From: Pseudonocardiaceae bacterium | GTDB lineage: Bacteria > Actinomycetota > Actinomycetes > Mycobacteriales > Pseudonocardiaceae | DNA length: 52,764 bases | Direction: 5' to 3' | Assembly (NCBI GenBank): GCA_009379815.1 | Contig: WHSY01000026.1 | Coordinates: forward strand, 1-52,764 | Shown: positions 26,380-35,200 of the stretch, in pieces | Numbering within the stretch: the stretch's first letter is position 1 | How the letters are laid out: every line of letters starts with the position of its first letter | Made by a program: the position numbers and the translations under genes | The notes under the pieces: model-generated | Databases searched by the model: none | The model's input: the letters and a program-made list of their open reading frames with translations, nothing else | Told to the model about the DNA's origin: nothing

Positions 26380-27072
26380 ATGACCACAGTGGAACGAGGG
26401 CGCGGCGCCGCGGACCGAACCCGGCGTCCGACTGCCAGTAGAGCGGGAACCGGAGCCGACATGGTGGCCTTCGCCCCGGTATGGCTGCTGGTCGCGCTGC
26501 TCTACCACCCGTTCATCGCCGACCTCACCGACAAGGCGTCGGTCGCGGCAGCGCTGACCCCCGACCCGGTGCGCTGGGGGTTCTCACACCTCGCGGTCGG
26601 GGTGGGCTCCGCGCTGCTGGTGCTCGCCTTCATCGTGCTGCGCCGCTACCTGCGCGACGCCGGCGAGCACCGCTGGAGCCGGTGGGGGCTGCCGTTCATC
26701 GTCGTCGGCAGCACGCTGTTCGCCTTCCTGCCCGCGATGGAGATCGCGATGCTGGGCGTGCTCGCCGCGGGTGCCGACGTGCGCGCGGTCCTCGTCGCGA
26801 TGGATCCCTGGTTCGTCCCGATCCTGCTAGCCGGCTCGATCACCTTCGCGCTCGGGATCCTCGGCTTCGCGGTCGGGATCGTCCGCAGCGGCGTGCTGGG
26901 GCGATCGCTGGCGTGGGGCGTCGCCGCGATGCTGGTGCTGTCCGCCGCCGGGCGGTTCGTCCCGTCGACCACGGTGCTGCTTCTGGGGGCCGTGGCCTCG
27001 ATCGCGGCGCTGTGGCCGCTGGCATACCGGATGCACAAGCGCCCGCAGCCGGCGCGGACGGCGGAGTCATGA
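26380..27072 (+). CDS. Six-TM hypothetical membrane protein
   Basis: 230 residues from ATG 26380 with GAGGAG 6 nt upstream. After a 25-residue hydrophilic start there are six or seven hydrophobic helices (VAFAPVWLLVALLYHPFI, HLAVGVGSALLVLAFIVL, FIVVGSTLFAFLPAMEIAMLGVLA, VPILLAGSITFALGILGFAVG, WGVAAMLVLSAAGRFVP, LLLGAVASIAALWPLAY). No family named with confidence; similar proteins often accompany oxidoreductases. The stop overlaps the ATG of the flavoprotein, so the two are co-translated. Confidence 0.75.
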   Translation: MTTVERGRGAADRTRRPTASRAGTGADMVAFAPVWLLVALLYHPFIADLTDKASVAAALTPDPVRWGFSHLAVGVGSALLVLAFIVLRRYLRDAGEHRWSRWGLPFIVVGSTLFAFLPAMEIAMLGVLAAGADVRAVLVAMDPWFVPILLAGSITFALGILGFAVGIVRSGVLGRSLAWGVAAMLVLSAAGRFVPSTTVLLLGAVASIAALWPLAYRMHKRPQPARTAES

Positions 27073-28466
27073 CCATCGACGATGTCGCCGTCGGGTCGTT
27101 GCGCCGGCGGCTGAACGGCCCGCTGCTGCGTCCCTCCGACGCGGGCTTCGAGGCGGCGACGCGGCTGTGGAACGGGATGATCGACAAGACCCCGGCGCTG
27201 GTCGTCGCGGCCACCGGCACGGCCGATGTGGTGGCCGCGGTCGAGTTCGCCCGAACCCACGACCTCCCGCTGTCGGTGCGGGGCGGCGGCCACAACATCG
27301 CCGGCGGCGCGCTCGCCGACGGTGGCCTGACGATCGACATGTCGGGGCTGCGCGGGATCTACGTGGACCCGGTCGCGCGCACCGCCACCGTGCAGGCCGG
27401 CTGCCGGCTCGGCGAGGTGGACCGGGAGACCCAGCGCCACGGGCTGGCCACCCCGCTGGGCTTCGTCTCCGAGACCGGTGTGGCCGGGCTGACGCTCGGC
27501 GGCGGCATCGGCTACCTGACCCGGCGGTTCGGGTGGACCGTCGACAACCTGCTCGACGTCGAGATCGTCACCGCGGACGGCCGGGTACGTCGCGCCGGCC
27601 GCGACGAGCACGCCGAGCTGTTCTGGGCGGTGCGCGGCGCCGGCGCCAATCTCGGGGTCGTCACGACCTTCACCTACCGACTGCACGAGGTCGGGCCGGC
27701 CGTCTACGGCGGGATGATCGCCTGGCCGCTCGACCGCGCCGACGAGATCTTGCGCGCCTACCGGGCGATCGGCGCCGAGGCGCCCCGCGAGCTGGCGGTG
27801 TGGCTGGTGCTGCTCCGGGCCCCGGCAGCGCCGTTCGTCCCCGAGCAGTGGCACGGTGAGCCGGTCTGCGCGATGTCCGTCTGCTACAGCGGGGACCTCG
27901 CGCGCGTCGACGAGGTGCTGGCGCCGATCCGGGCCCTCGGCGATCCCGTCGTGAACCTGCTCGCCGAGCAGCCCTACACCCAGCTGCAGTCCTATATGGA
28001 CGCGACCGAGCCCAGTGGGGCGCACTACTACTGGAAGACCGAGTACCTCGCCGAGCTCAGCGACGACCTGCTGTCGACCGTGCGCGGAGCGTTCGCCGAG
28101 TGCCCCATTCCGCAGGGGCAGCTGGGCTTCCTCCACCTCGGCGGGGCCATCGACGACCACGACGGGGACGACGGGGCGGTCGGTAACCGGGACGCCCGGT
28201 TCGCGCTCGGCATCAAGGGTCAGTGGGATCCGGAGGAGCCCGATGCGGACGCGTTCCGGCAGTGGATCCGCGACGCGTGGAAGCGGCTGCAGCCCTTCTC
28301 CACCGGCGGCAACTACATCAACTTCCAGACCGACGACGAGGACGACGAACGGATCCGGGCGACCTACGGCGCGAACTACGGCCGGCTCGCCGAGGTCAAG
28401 ACCACCTACGACCCGGACAACGTCTTCCGCTCCAACCGCAACATCTGCCCCCGGAGGACGTCATGA
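27069..28466 (+). CDS. FAD-binding oxidoreductase, berberine-bridge/6-hydroxynicotine-oxidase type
   Basis: 465 residues. The FAD_binding_4 domain contains LSVRGGGHNIAGGALADGG, whose His is the usual site of 8-alpha-histidyl FAD attachment, and GFVSETGVAGLTLGGGIGYLTRRFG. The C-terminal BBE motif is NYGRLAEVKTTYDPDNVFRSNRNI. No signal peptide, so cytoplasmic. Oxidises an unknown alcohol or amine to feed O2. Coupled upstream to the membrane protein and downstream (ATGA overlap) to the remnant of an FAD monooxygenase, so the original operon had two flavoenzymes. Confidence 0.88.
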   Translation: MTIDDVAVGSLRRRLNGPLLRPSDAGFEAATRLWNGMIDKTPALVVAATGTADVVAAVEFARTHDLPLSVRGGGHNIAGGALADGGLTIDMSGLRGIYVDPVARTATVQAGCRLGEVDRETQRHGLATPLGFVSETGVAGLTLGGGIGYLTRRFGWTVDNLLDVEIVTADGRVRRAGRDEHAELFWAVRGAGANLGVVTTFTYRLHEVGPAVYGGMIAWPLDRADEILRAYRAIGAEAPRELAVWLVLLRAPAAPFVPEQWHGEPVCAMSVCYSGDLARVDEVLAPIRALGDPVVNLLAEQPYTQLQSYMDATEPSGAHYYWKTEYLAELSDDLLSTVRGAFAECPIPQGQLGFLHLGGAIDDHDGDDGAVGNRDARFALGIKGQWDPEEPDADAFRQWIRDAWKRLQPFSTGGNYINFQTDDEDDERIRATYGANYGRLAEVKTTYDPDNVFRSNRNICPRRTS

Positions 28467-28750
28467 GCGACTTCGAGACCATCATCGTCGGCGGCGGCCG
28501 CCGCCTGACGCGACCCGCGTACGAGGCCGAGATGCGCGACTACGGCTTCGCCGCCGTCCGCGCCGCCGTGACGATGCAAAGAGGACGCGATGTCGAGTGG
28601 CCGGGCGCGCACCGCGGCGGGCAGGGCCTGGTTCCGGGCCTGCAATACCGTGCCGCCGCTGAAGCGGTTGACGTTCGGCAGGACCTGGGCCGAACAAGCG
28701 CGTGCCAGGCCGTGGGAACGCGAGCGCGCCGCAGCATGGTCAGCTGGCCA
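28463..28750 (+). pseudogene. FAD-dependent monooxygenase remnant: N-terminal and C-terminal pieces only
   Basis: ATG 28463 overlaps the stop of the BBE enzyme. The first 12 codons, SDFETIIVGGG, are the beginning of a Rossmann FAD-binding motif that then breaks off. What follows, RPAYEAEMRDYGFAAVRAAVTM, is typical of the C-terminal helix of aromatic-ring-hydroxylase-type flavoproteins. One frame further, EDAMSSGRARTAAGRAWFRACN and PPLKRLTFGRTW read like the extreme C-terminus. About 900-1000 bp of the usual gene is absent, and there is an additional one-base shift near 28577. Assignment of the C-terminal pieces is by general family resemblance, so moderately sure. Confidence 0.55.
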
Positions 28751-28752
28751 GG

Positions 28753-30135
28753 TCACCCGCTCGTCGCGTCGAGCCGGTGGTGCGTATCGAGCAGCGCGAG
28801 GTCGGCTGCGGCGCGCCCGGCATGCCAGCCCTCGACGTTGCTGACCGAGAACGACCGCTGCACGGTGCGGGGGAACATCGACTCGAACAGCTCGTCGACC
28901 ACGCGCTCCCGTGCCGCGAGCACCGGCAACAACCTGTCCGGCTCGGCCACCGCGTCACCGTCGCCGCCCGTCATCGCCTCCTCGGTCGCGGTCGACAACC
29001 GCTCGCCGATGCGGGTGGCGTAGGCGACGAGGAACGACTGCCGGTAGGAGCGCGTCCTGGACTGCCCGGTGCGGGTGATCCGCGAGCCCGCCGCGAGCAT
29101 CGCCTTGGTGGCCTGCACCAGGAGCGAGGTGGTGAGCAGCTCGACGATCTCGAGATCGGTGTCGTCGCCGAGCACGGTCACGAACCCGAGCTGCTCGACG
29201 AACATCGCACGGCACCGGTTGGCCGAGGCCACCGCGTCCACCAGCAGCGCCTTGGCGCCGACGTAGGGGTTGTCGAGCCACAGCCGCCGCGCCGTTGCGG
29301 GGTCGGGGTCGTGGCCCTCGTCGGCCTCGACCATCGCGCGTTCCAGGGCGTGCCGGCTCATCAGCTGCTGTGCCTTGGCCGAGAGCGCCTCGGCCTCCTC
29401 GGCGAAACCCGTCGACTCCGCCTTCGCGAGCAGCGCCCGCACCCGGGTGAGAACCTTCTGGTCGACGCCACCCCTCGACGGGGTCGCCGAGCCGGCCTGC
29501 GCAGTACCGGGCGGTGGCAGGATCTGCGGCAGCGACGGGAGAGCGGCAAGCATGGCCAGTGCCTCGACCACGCTGACCAGTGCTCGGGCACTGCCGCAAC
29601 GCCGCTGCCGTGCCCACTGCTGCAGGTAAGGGGTTCCCGCCTGCCACCAGACCGTCGCGTCGATCTGCCTGAGCTGGTCGTCCCATCGCTGATGCACCGT
29701 CGCCGCCGCGTACTGCTGCGTGTCGGCGGCGATCGCGTCCACGACGCAGCGGACACCGGCCGAGTCGAGCCTGCGCTGCGCGATCTGGTGCACGTCGTAG
29801 GGCAGCCACCCGTGCGTCCATACGGTCCCCAGCGCACGGACCAACACCGGCTGTGCCGCGGTGTCCACCGCGGCAGGTCGGGTGGCGACGAGTTCCTCGG
29901 CGCAGTCGCGGACAGCGCCCCGGTCACCGTCCAACTGGTGGCGCGCGGCGGCCGCGAGGACCGCCTCGACCGGTTCCGGCTCGGGTGGCGGTGGTGCACC
30001 CGGCCAGCCGCGCGCGCCCGGCGGCGGCCAGCCGTCCTCCGGCGGCGCCCAGCCGTTGGGCGGCGTCCCGCCAGCCCGGCGGTGCGCCCGCCGCTTCGCC
30101 TTCGCCGCCCGCCGTTCCCGGTTCCGTGTTCCCAT
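28753..30135 (-). CDS. DUF2786 domain-containing protein
   Basis: 460 residues. The N-terminus is basic (RRAAKAKRRAHRRAG) then Pro/Gly-rich, suggesting nucleic-acid contact and a flexible linker. The middle carries a helical domain with a WTHGWLPYDVHQIAQRRL segment. DUF2786 is explicit: QKVLTRVRALLAKAESTGFAEEAEALSAKAQQLMSRHAL. It is followed by the usual alpha/beta C-terminal part (NPYVGAKALLVDAVASANRC, RSYRQSFLVAYATRIGERL). Function of the family is unknown; it occurs in phage and plasmid genomes as well as actinobacterial chromosomes. Start ATG 30135 preceded by GGGAGGAG. Confidence 0.85.
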   Translation of the reverse strand: MGTRNRERRAAKAKRRAHRRAGGTPPNGWAPPEDGWPPPGARGWPGAPPPPEPEPVEAVLAAAARHQLDGDRGAVRDCAEELVATRPAAVDTAAQPVLVRALGTVWTHGWLPYDVHQIAQRRLDSAGVRCVVDAIAADTQQYAAATVHQRWDDQLRQIDATVWWQAGTPYLQQWARQRRCGSARALVSVVEALAMLAALPSLPQILPPPGTAQAGSATPSRGGVDQKVLTRVRALLAKAESTGFAEEAEALSAKAQQLMSRHALERAMVEADEGHDPDPATARRLWLDNPYVGAKALLVDAVASANRCRAMFVEQLGFVTVLGDDTDLEIVELLTTSLLVQATKAMLAAGSRITRTGQSRTRSYRQSFLVAYATRIGERLSTATEEAMTGGDGDAVAEPDRLLPVLAARERVVDELFESMFPRTVQRSFSVSNVEGWHAGRAAADLALLDTHHRLDATSG

Positions 30136-30547
30136 CGTGCTCCTCCCTCGGGTTGCCGCGCAGTATCACAAACCGCCCCGACAAATTCCGTCTCGGCACG
30201 CGCCGGCTCCGTCAGATTCTGATAAGCCGCGATCGCGCCTTCGCGTGGCGTCCGGGCCGCGCGACGGTGCTGCCAACGGGAGCCGTTACCTCATCGCATG
30301 AGACGAAGGCCCCTGGCGGCAGCGCGCAGGCCGCCGACCTGCCGCGTGGCTACGACGGTCGCAGGCCGTCGAGCAGCCGCGCAGGGCAGACCCGCACCGG
30401 CCGGTGCGCGGCGAAGACCTCGTCGCCGCTGACTACGGCCAGTATCGGCGGCGGTACCGACACTCTTGCGACGTGTGCTCCCTACACTGGGTACGGCACA
30501 CGTGACGGGATGCGGACCGCGGTGGTCGGCCTGACGCGAGAGAGACC
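30136..30547. other. Regulatory/intergenic region upstream of the ligase-kinase gene
   Basis: 412 bp between the divergent DUF2786 gene and the ligase-kinase. A dyad TCAG-att-CTGA lies at about 30212. A TACACT hexamer (30483-30488) could be a -10 element for the ligase-kinase but has no good -35. One short minus-strand ORF lies inside (listed separately). The CGGNAASC tandem repeats seen elsewhere in this region are not present here. Confidence 0.4.
30350..30463 (-). CDS. Possible small protein (37 aa)
   Basis: GTG 30463 to TAG 30350. The translation, beginning SVPPPILAVVSGDEVFAAH and ending RVCPARLLDGLRPS, has a balanced, protein-like composition, unlike other frames of this high-GC stretch. 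No ribosome site closer than GGGAG at about 14 nt, and no family recognised. Could be a real microprotein, or the end of a decayed gene. Confidence 0.3.
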   Translation of the reverse strand: MSVPPPILAVVSGDEVFAAHRPVRVCPARLLDGLRPS

Positions 30548-32179
30548 ATGGCAGGTGGTTCGGGCGCACGATCGGGACAGCCGTCCCCGATCGTTCCCAT
30601 GCTGGCCACGTCGGGGCCGGTGCCCGACGGGCCCGGATGGACGTTCGAGTTCACGTGGGACGGCGTTCGGTCACTGGTCGACGTCGGGCCGGGCACGGTG
30701 CGCCTGACCGGGTGCGGCAGGGGCGGCATCGCCACCCGCTACCCGGAGCTCGACATCATCCCTGCGCTGACGAAACGTCGCGACATGCTGCTGGACGGCA
30801 AGATCGTGGCGCTGGACGCCTACGGCAGGCCGAGCTTCTCGCGGCTACAGCACCGGATGAACCTGCAGCGCCCGCCGGCCACGCTGCTGCACCAGGTGCC
30901 CGTGGCCTACTACGTGTTCGACCTGCTGCGCCTCGACGGTCGCTCCACCCTCGGGCTGCCGTACCGGCAGCGCCGCGAACTGCTGGAGGAGCTCGATCTC
31001 ACCGGCGGGCCGGTGGTGCTGCCGCCGCACTTTCCCGACACCGACGGGCACGCGGTGCTCGACACCGCCGCCCAGTACGGCCTGCACGGCGTGGTCGCCA
31101 AGCACGCCGACTCCACATACCAGCCGGGACGCCGTTCGCGGAGCTGGGTGCAGACCGCGCTGCGCCGCACCCAGGAGGTGGTGATCGGTGGCTGGGTCCC
31201 CGGTCGGCGCGGACCGGCCGATACGCTCGGCTCGCTGCTGGTGGGAGTGCCCACCGAGGAGGGTCTACGGTACGCCGGTCAGGTCGGTACCGGCTTCACC
31301 GACGCCGTGCGCCGGGAGCTGCGGGACCGGTTGATCGGCCTGCAACAGCGCGCGAGCCCGTTCGTCGACCGCGTGCCGGACCAGGCTGCGCGCCGCGCGC
31401 ATTGGGTCGCCGCCGAGCTGCTGGGCGAGGTGTCCTACCGCCAGTGGACTCCGCACGGCCGCCTCGCACACCCGACGTGGCGCCGGCTGCGGCACCGCAA
31501 GCACCCGGCGGCGGTCCAGGGGCCGGTGGTGGTCGGCGCCTCGGCAGCCCCCGCCCGGGAGACGGTCGACGAGCAGCAGCGGGCCGCCGTGGAGGAGGCG
31601 CTACGGCAAGCCAGGGCAGAGGTGCAGTCGCTGCGGGTGCAGATCGCCCCCCACTTCCTGTACAACGCGCTGACCACCATCGCGTCTCTCGTGCGCAGCG
31701 ACCCGCTCCGGGCCCGGGAGCTGCTGATCGAGTTCGCCGGCTTCACCCGCTACTCCTTCCGGTCCACCGGGTTCACCACGCTCGCCGACGAGCTGGACAA
31801 CATCGACCGGTATCTGGCGCTGGAGCAGGCGCGGCTCGGCGAGCGGCTGCGGGTGACGCGCCGGATCGTCCCCGATGTACTGCCGGTCGTGCTGCCGTTG
31901 CTGGCGCTTCAGCTCGTGGTGGAGAACGCGGTGCGCCACGGTATCGAGGACGAGCCGGACGGCGGCACGGTCTCGATCTCGGCCGTCGACGCCGGGGGCG
32001 ACTGCGTCATCACCGTCACCGACGACGGTCCCGGGCGGGCGCCACCGGCCGGGCTGGACGATGTCGATGCGCGGTTGCACGCGGCGTTCGGCGTCGGCTA
32101 CGGCCTGCTGGCCGACGCCACCGAAGGCGCGGGCACCACGGTCACCCTGCGGGTTCCCGACACCACCGCCCGGTCGTAG
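30548..32179 (+). CDS. Inactivated LigD-type DNA ligase fold fused to a LytS-type sensor histidine kinase
   Basis: Single 543-residue ORF with two unrelated halves. Residues 12-205 form the adenylation domain of an ATP-dependent DNA ligase (DNA_ligase_A_M): motif I region FEFTWDGVR, PSFSRLQHRM, YYVFDLLRLDG, GLHGVVAKH, WVQTALRRTQEVVIGGW. Residues 206-320 form the matching OB-fold domain (RYAGQVGTGFT; ELLGEVSYRQWTPHGRLAHPTW). Catalytic residues are replaced: motif I Lys is Thr36 (TWDG for KWDG), motif Ia Arg appears as Cys56, motif III Glu as Lys85, motif IV Glu as His180, motif V K-x-K as Q202-T-A204. A helical linker (338-362) leads to a His_kinase domain with QIAPHFLYN (His369) and a complete HATPase_c (N-box VVENAVRHG, G1 TDDGPG, G2 GVGYGL). 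No membrane segment: a cytoplasmic kinase, presumably sensing a nucleotide or DNA end. No response regulator is adjacent. Confidence 0.9.
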   Translation: MAGGSGARSGQPSPIVPMLATSGPVPDGPGWTFEFTWDGVRSLVDVGPGTVRLTGCGRGGIATRYPELDIIPALTKRRDMLLDGKIVALDAYGRPSFSRLQHRMNLQRPPATLLHQVPVAYYVFDLLRLDGRSTLGLPYRQRRELLEELDLTGGPVVLPPHFPDTDGHAVLDTAAQYGLHGVVAKHADSTYQPGRRSRSWVQTALRRTQEVVIGGWVPGRRGPADTLGSLLVGVPTEEGLRYAGQVGTGFTDAVRRELRDRLIGLQQRASPFVDRVPDQAARRAHWVAAELLGEVSYRQWTPHGRLAHPTWRRLRHRKHPAAVQGPVVVGASAAPARETVDEQQRAAVEEALRQARAEVQSLRVQIAPHFLYNALTTIASLVRSDPLRARELLIEFAGFTRYSFRSTGFTTLADELDNIDRYLALEQARLGERLRVTRRIVPDVLPVVLPLLALQLVVENAVRHGIEDEPDGGTVSISAVDAGGDCVITVTDDGPGRAPPAGLDDVDARLHAAFGVGYGLLADATEGAGTTVTLRVPDTTARS

Positions 32180-32222
32180 CCGCGCGCCTGCCCCACCGCC
32201 CGGCAGGCTGCGGCCACCGGTG

Positions 32223-32267
32223 CGGTAACCGCACGGAAACCACACGGAAAGCACGGGGGGTGACGCT
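32223..32267 (+). promoter_or_regulatory. Triple 11-bp-repeat promoter (site A) of the multicopper oxidase
   Basis: Three head-to-tail 11-mers CGGTAACCGCA, CGGAAACCACA, CGGAAAGCACG (32223-32255), six bases, then GACGCT (32262-32267) as a -10-like hexamer. The oxidase ATG is 30 bp further on with AGGGGAG at 32284. The same architecture occurs at 44756, 45863 and (minus strand) 45846. Confidence 0.75.
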
Positions 32268-32297
32268 GGCCTCACTCGAGGCAAGGGGAGTCCGGTG

Positions 32298-35200
32298 ATG
32301 GCAACGAGAACCTATGACGTCGTCGCGCTGCAGGTGCCGATCGCATTCGACCCCTACGGCGATCACGACCGCAACGGGATGATCTACACGCTCGCCGAGC
32401 ACGAGGACGAGCTGCGGGCGATCGGTGACGGCTGGCCCGACCCGTTCCCGAATCCGATCGACGAGCCGGATCGGCTTCCACAACCGCACCCGCTGGTGCG
32501 CCCGCTGGTGCTGCGCGCCCGGGTGGGCGAGCGGGTCGTGGTGCGTTTCCACAACGAGCTGGCCCAGCCCGCGGGCATCCACCCGCAGGGCGTCGGCTAC
32601 GACGTGGCGCGCGCCGACGGCGGCGCGGTCGGGTGCAACCGGGACTCGGCGGTGGCGCCTGGGGGTCGCCACCGCTACGTCTGGCAGTGCGACGCCGAGG
32701 GCGTGTACTTCTTCGGCGACCTCGCCGACCTGCGAGGCGGGCAGGACGGGTCGCAGGCGCACGGCCTGTTCGGCGCGCTGGTCGTCGAGCCCGAGGGCGC
32801 CACGTGGACCGACCCGGTCACCGGCGAGCCGTTGTCCGACGGGCTCTACGCCGACGTGCACGTGCCCGGCGAGCCGAGCTTCCGCGAGTACGCGGTGTTC
32901 ATGCACGACGAGACGCCCAACGACAACGTCGTCGACCCGCCGCACCCGGCTTACGAATGCGACCGCCCCCGCCCACACACCCACGCACCGGCCGCCGGAG
33001 GGCAGCGGCTGGCGCCGGAGCTGTTCCCCGACCACTCCGGGCACGAGGACGGCCACGACGGCGGGGGTGCCGACGGGGCCGATGGCGAGGCCATGTCGAT
33101 CATGCTGATGAGCTACCGCACCGAGCCCATGGGCTGGCGCGTCGCGGCCTATGAGCGTCTCGTCGCCGAGGGGAGGATCGACCCGGTGCGTGACGCGATC
33201 GTGGGCGAGGAGCAGCACCACAGCTCCTGGCTGTTCGGCGACCCGGTCACCCCGATCCTGCGGGCCTACGGCGGCGACCGTGCCAGGATCCGGCTGGTGC
33301 ACGCCGGGGTGATGGAGACCCACGTCTTCCACCTGCACCTGCATCAGTGGCGCGCGATCCCCGGCAACGACCTATCGCCGATCATCGACTCGATCAGCAT
33401 CGGCCCGCAGCAGGCCTTCACCGTCGAGCCGATCGGCGGTGCCGGATCCGTGCAGCGAGCGACCGGCGACATCATCTGGCACTGCCATCTCTACCCGCAC
33501 TTCCACGCCGGGATGTGGGGTATGTGGCGGGTGTTCGACACCGCACAGGACGGCACCGGCCGGTACCCGGACGGGACTGCGATCGAGGCACTCCAGCCGC
33601 TGCCCGGCCACGAGCAACCACCCGGGCCGGCACCGGAGCGGCCCGGCTTCCCGGGGTTCATCCCCGGCGAGTTCCCGCAGCGCTCACCGCGCCCGCCGCG
33701 GACCCCGGGCATGCCCGAGGGGATGGGCCGCGAGCCGACCGCGCTGGAGCGGGCCGCGTTCTGCGACGACCCGCAACCGGGCGAGGCGTTCACCAAGGTG
33801 ACGCTCGATCCGGACGCACGGGTCCGGCGCTACGACCTGGTCGTGATGACCGGGACGCTGCACTACTTCCGCAGCGCCGGTGATGATGACGGGCATGGCA
33901 CCAGCTGGCACGACCACCGGGGCAAGTTCTACGTGCTGCGAGAGGAACTCGACGAGGCGGGCGGGATCGAGGCGTTCCAGCAGCAGCTTTCCGAAGGCAC
34001 CAGGCAGGTGCAGCCGATAGCGATTCGGGCCGCCAAGGGCGAGATCGTCGAGCTGCGCCTGACCAACGCCCTGCCGCCCGGCTGTCACGAGGAGACCGTC
34101 TTCGACCCGGTGCTGCCGTTCCAACCCGAATGCGGGCTCCACGTCCACCTGGTGAAGTTCGACCCGCTGGTCTCCGACGGTGCCAGCGTCGGCTGGAACT
34201 ACCTGTCGGGCACGACCACGGCGGACGCGGGCCCGGCCGACCACGCCGCCTACCACACCTGGACCTATCGCTGGTACTGCGACGAGGAGTTCGGGACCGT
34301 CTTCTTCCACGACCACCTGCTCGCCAACACACGCCAGCGCCACGGCCTGTTCGGCGCCATGATCGCCGAGCCCGAGGGGGCGGTGTGGACCGACCCACAC
34401 GACCCGTCCGCCGAGGTGGGCAACGCCACCCAGGCCGTGGTGCGGGTGCCGGACGGGAGCGCGTTCCGGGAGCAGGTGCTCGGCATCGCCGACTTCGTAC
34501 CGCTGGTGCGGCACGGCCACGGTGAGGAGGCGGTGCCCGTCGACCCGCCGCCCTTCCCCGGTCACCCCGAGGACCACGGCGGCATGGGGGTCAACTACCG
34601 CTGCGAGCCGCTGCACGAGCGACCGGGCCAGCCCGACGAGTGGTTCTCCAGCCACGTGCACGGCGACCCCGGTACCCCGCTGCTGCGGGGCTACCCCGGC
34701 GAGCCGTTGCGGATCCGCTTCTACCAGGGCTCGCACGAGGAGGGCCACAGCTTCACCGTGCACGGCATGCGCTGGCGGGACTGGCCCGACGACCCGACCT
34801 CGCCGCTGCGCGACCAGCAGACCATCGGCATCTCGGAGGCGTTCAGCTTCCATGTCGACGAGCCCCACGGGGCCGGCGACTACCTCTGGTCGCTGCCGGT
34901 CAACCGCGATACGTGGCTGGGCTGCTGGGGGCTGCTGCGGCTGCACGACGAGGTGGCCGACGACCTGCCGCCGCTGCCGCAGGCGTGGCAGACCGAGCCG
35001 CTGCCACCGTTCGATCCCGGTGCCGCGCGCCGCTACCACGTCCGGGCGCAGGCACGGGAGATCCACTACAGCGACCGTCGCAGCGACCCGTTCGGTCTGG
35101 TGTACGAAGTGGACGGTCAACCCGCGGGCGAGCCGCTGGTGCTGCGGTGCCGGGTCGGCGAGTGGGTCGAGGTGACGCTGTCCAACGAGCTGGCGGGCCC

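Noticed and set aside
30548-32179. Reading the ligase-kinase as two adjacent genes
   Set aside because: No stop or frame change between the halves; the linker helix (about residues 338-362) continues directly into QIAPHFLYN in the same frame. Kept as a fusion, with sequencing confirmation advised.
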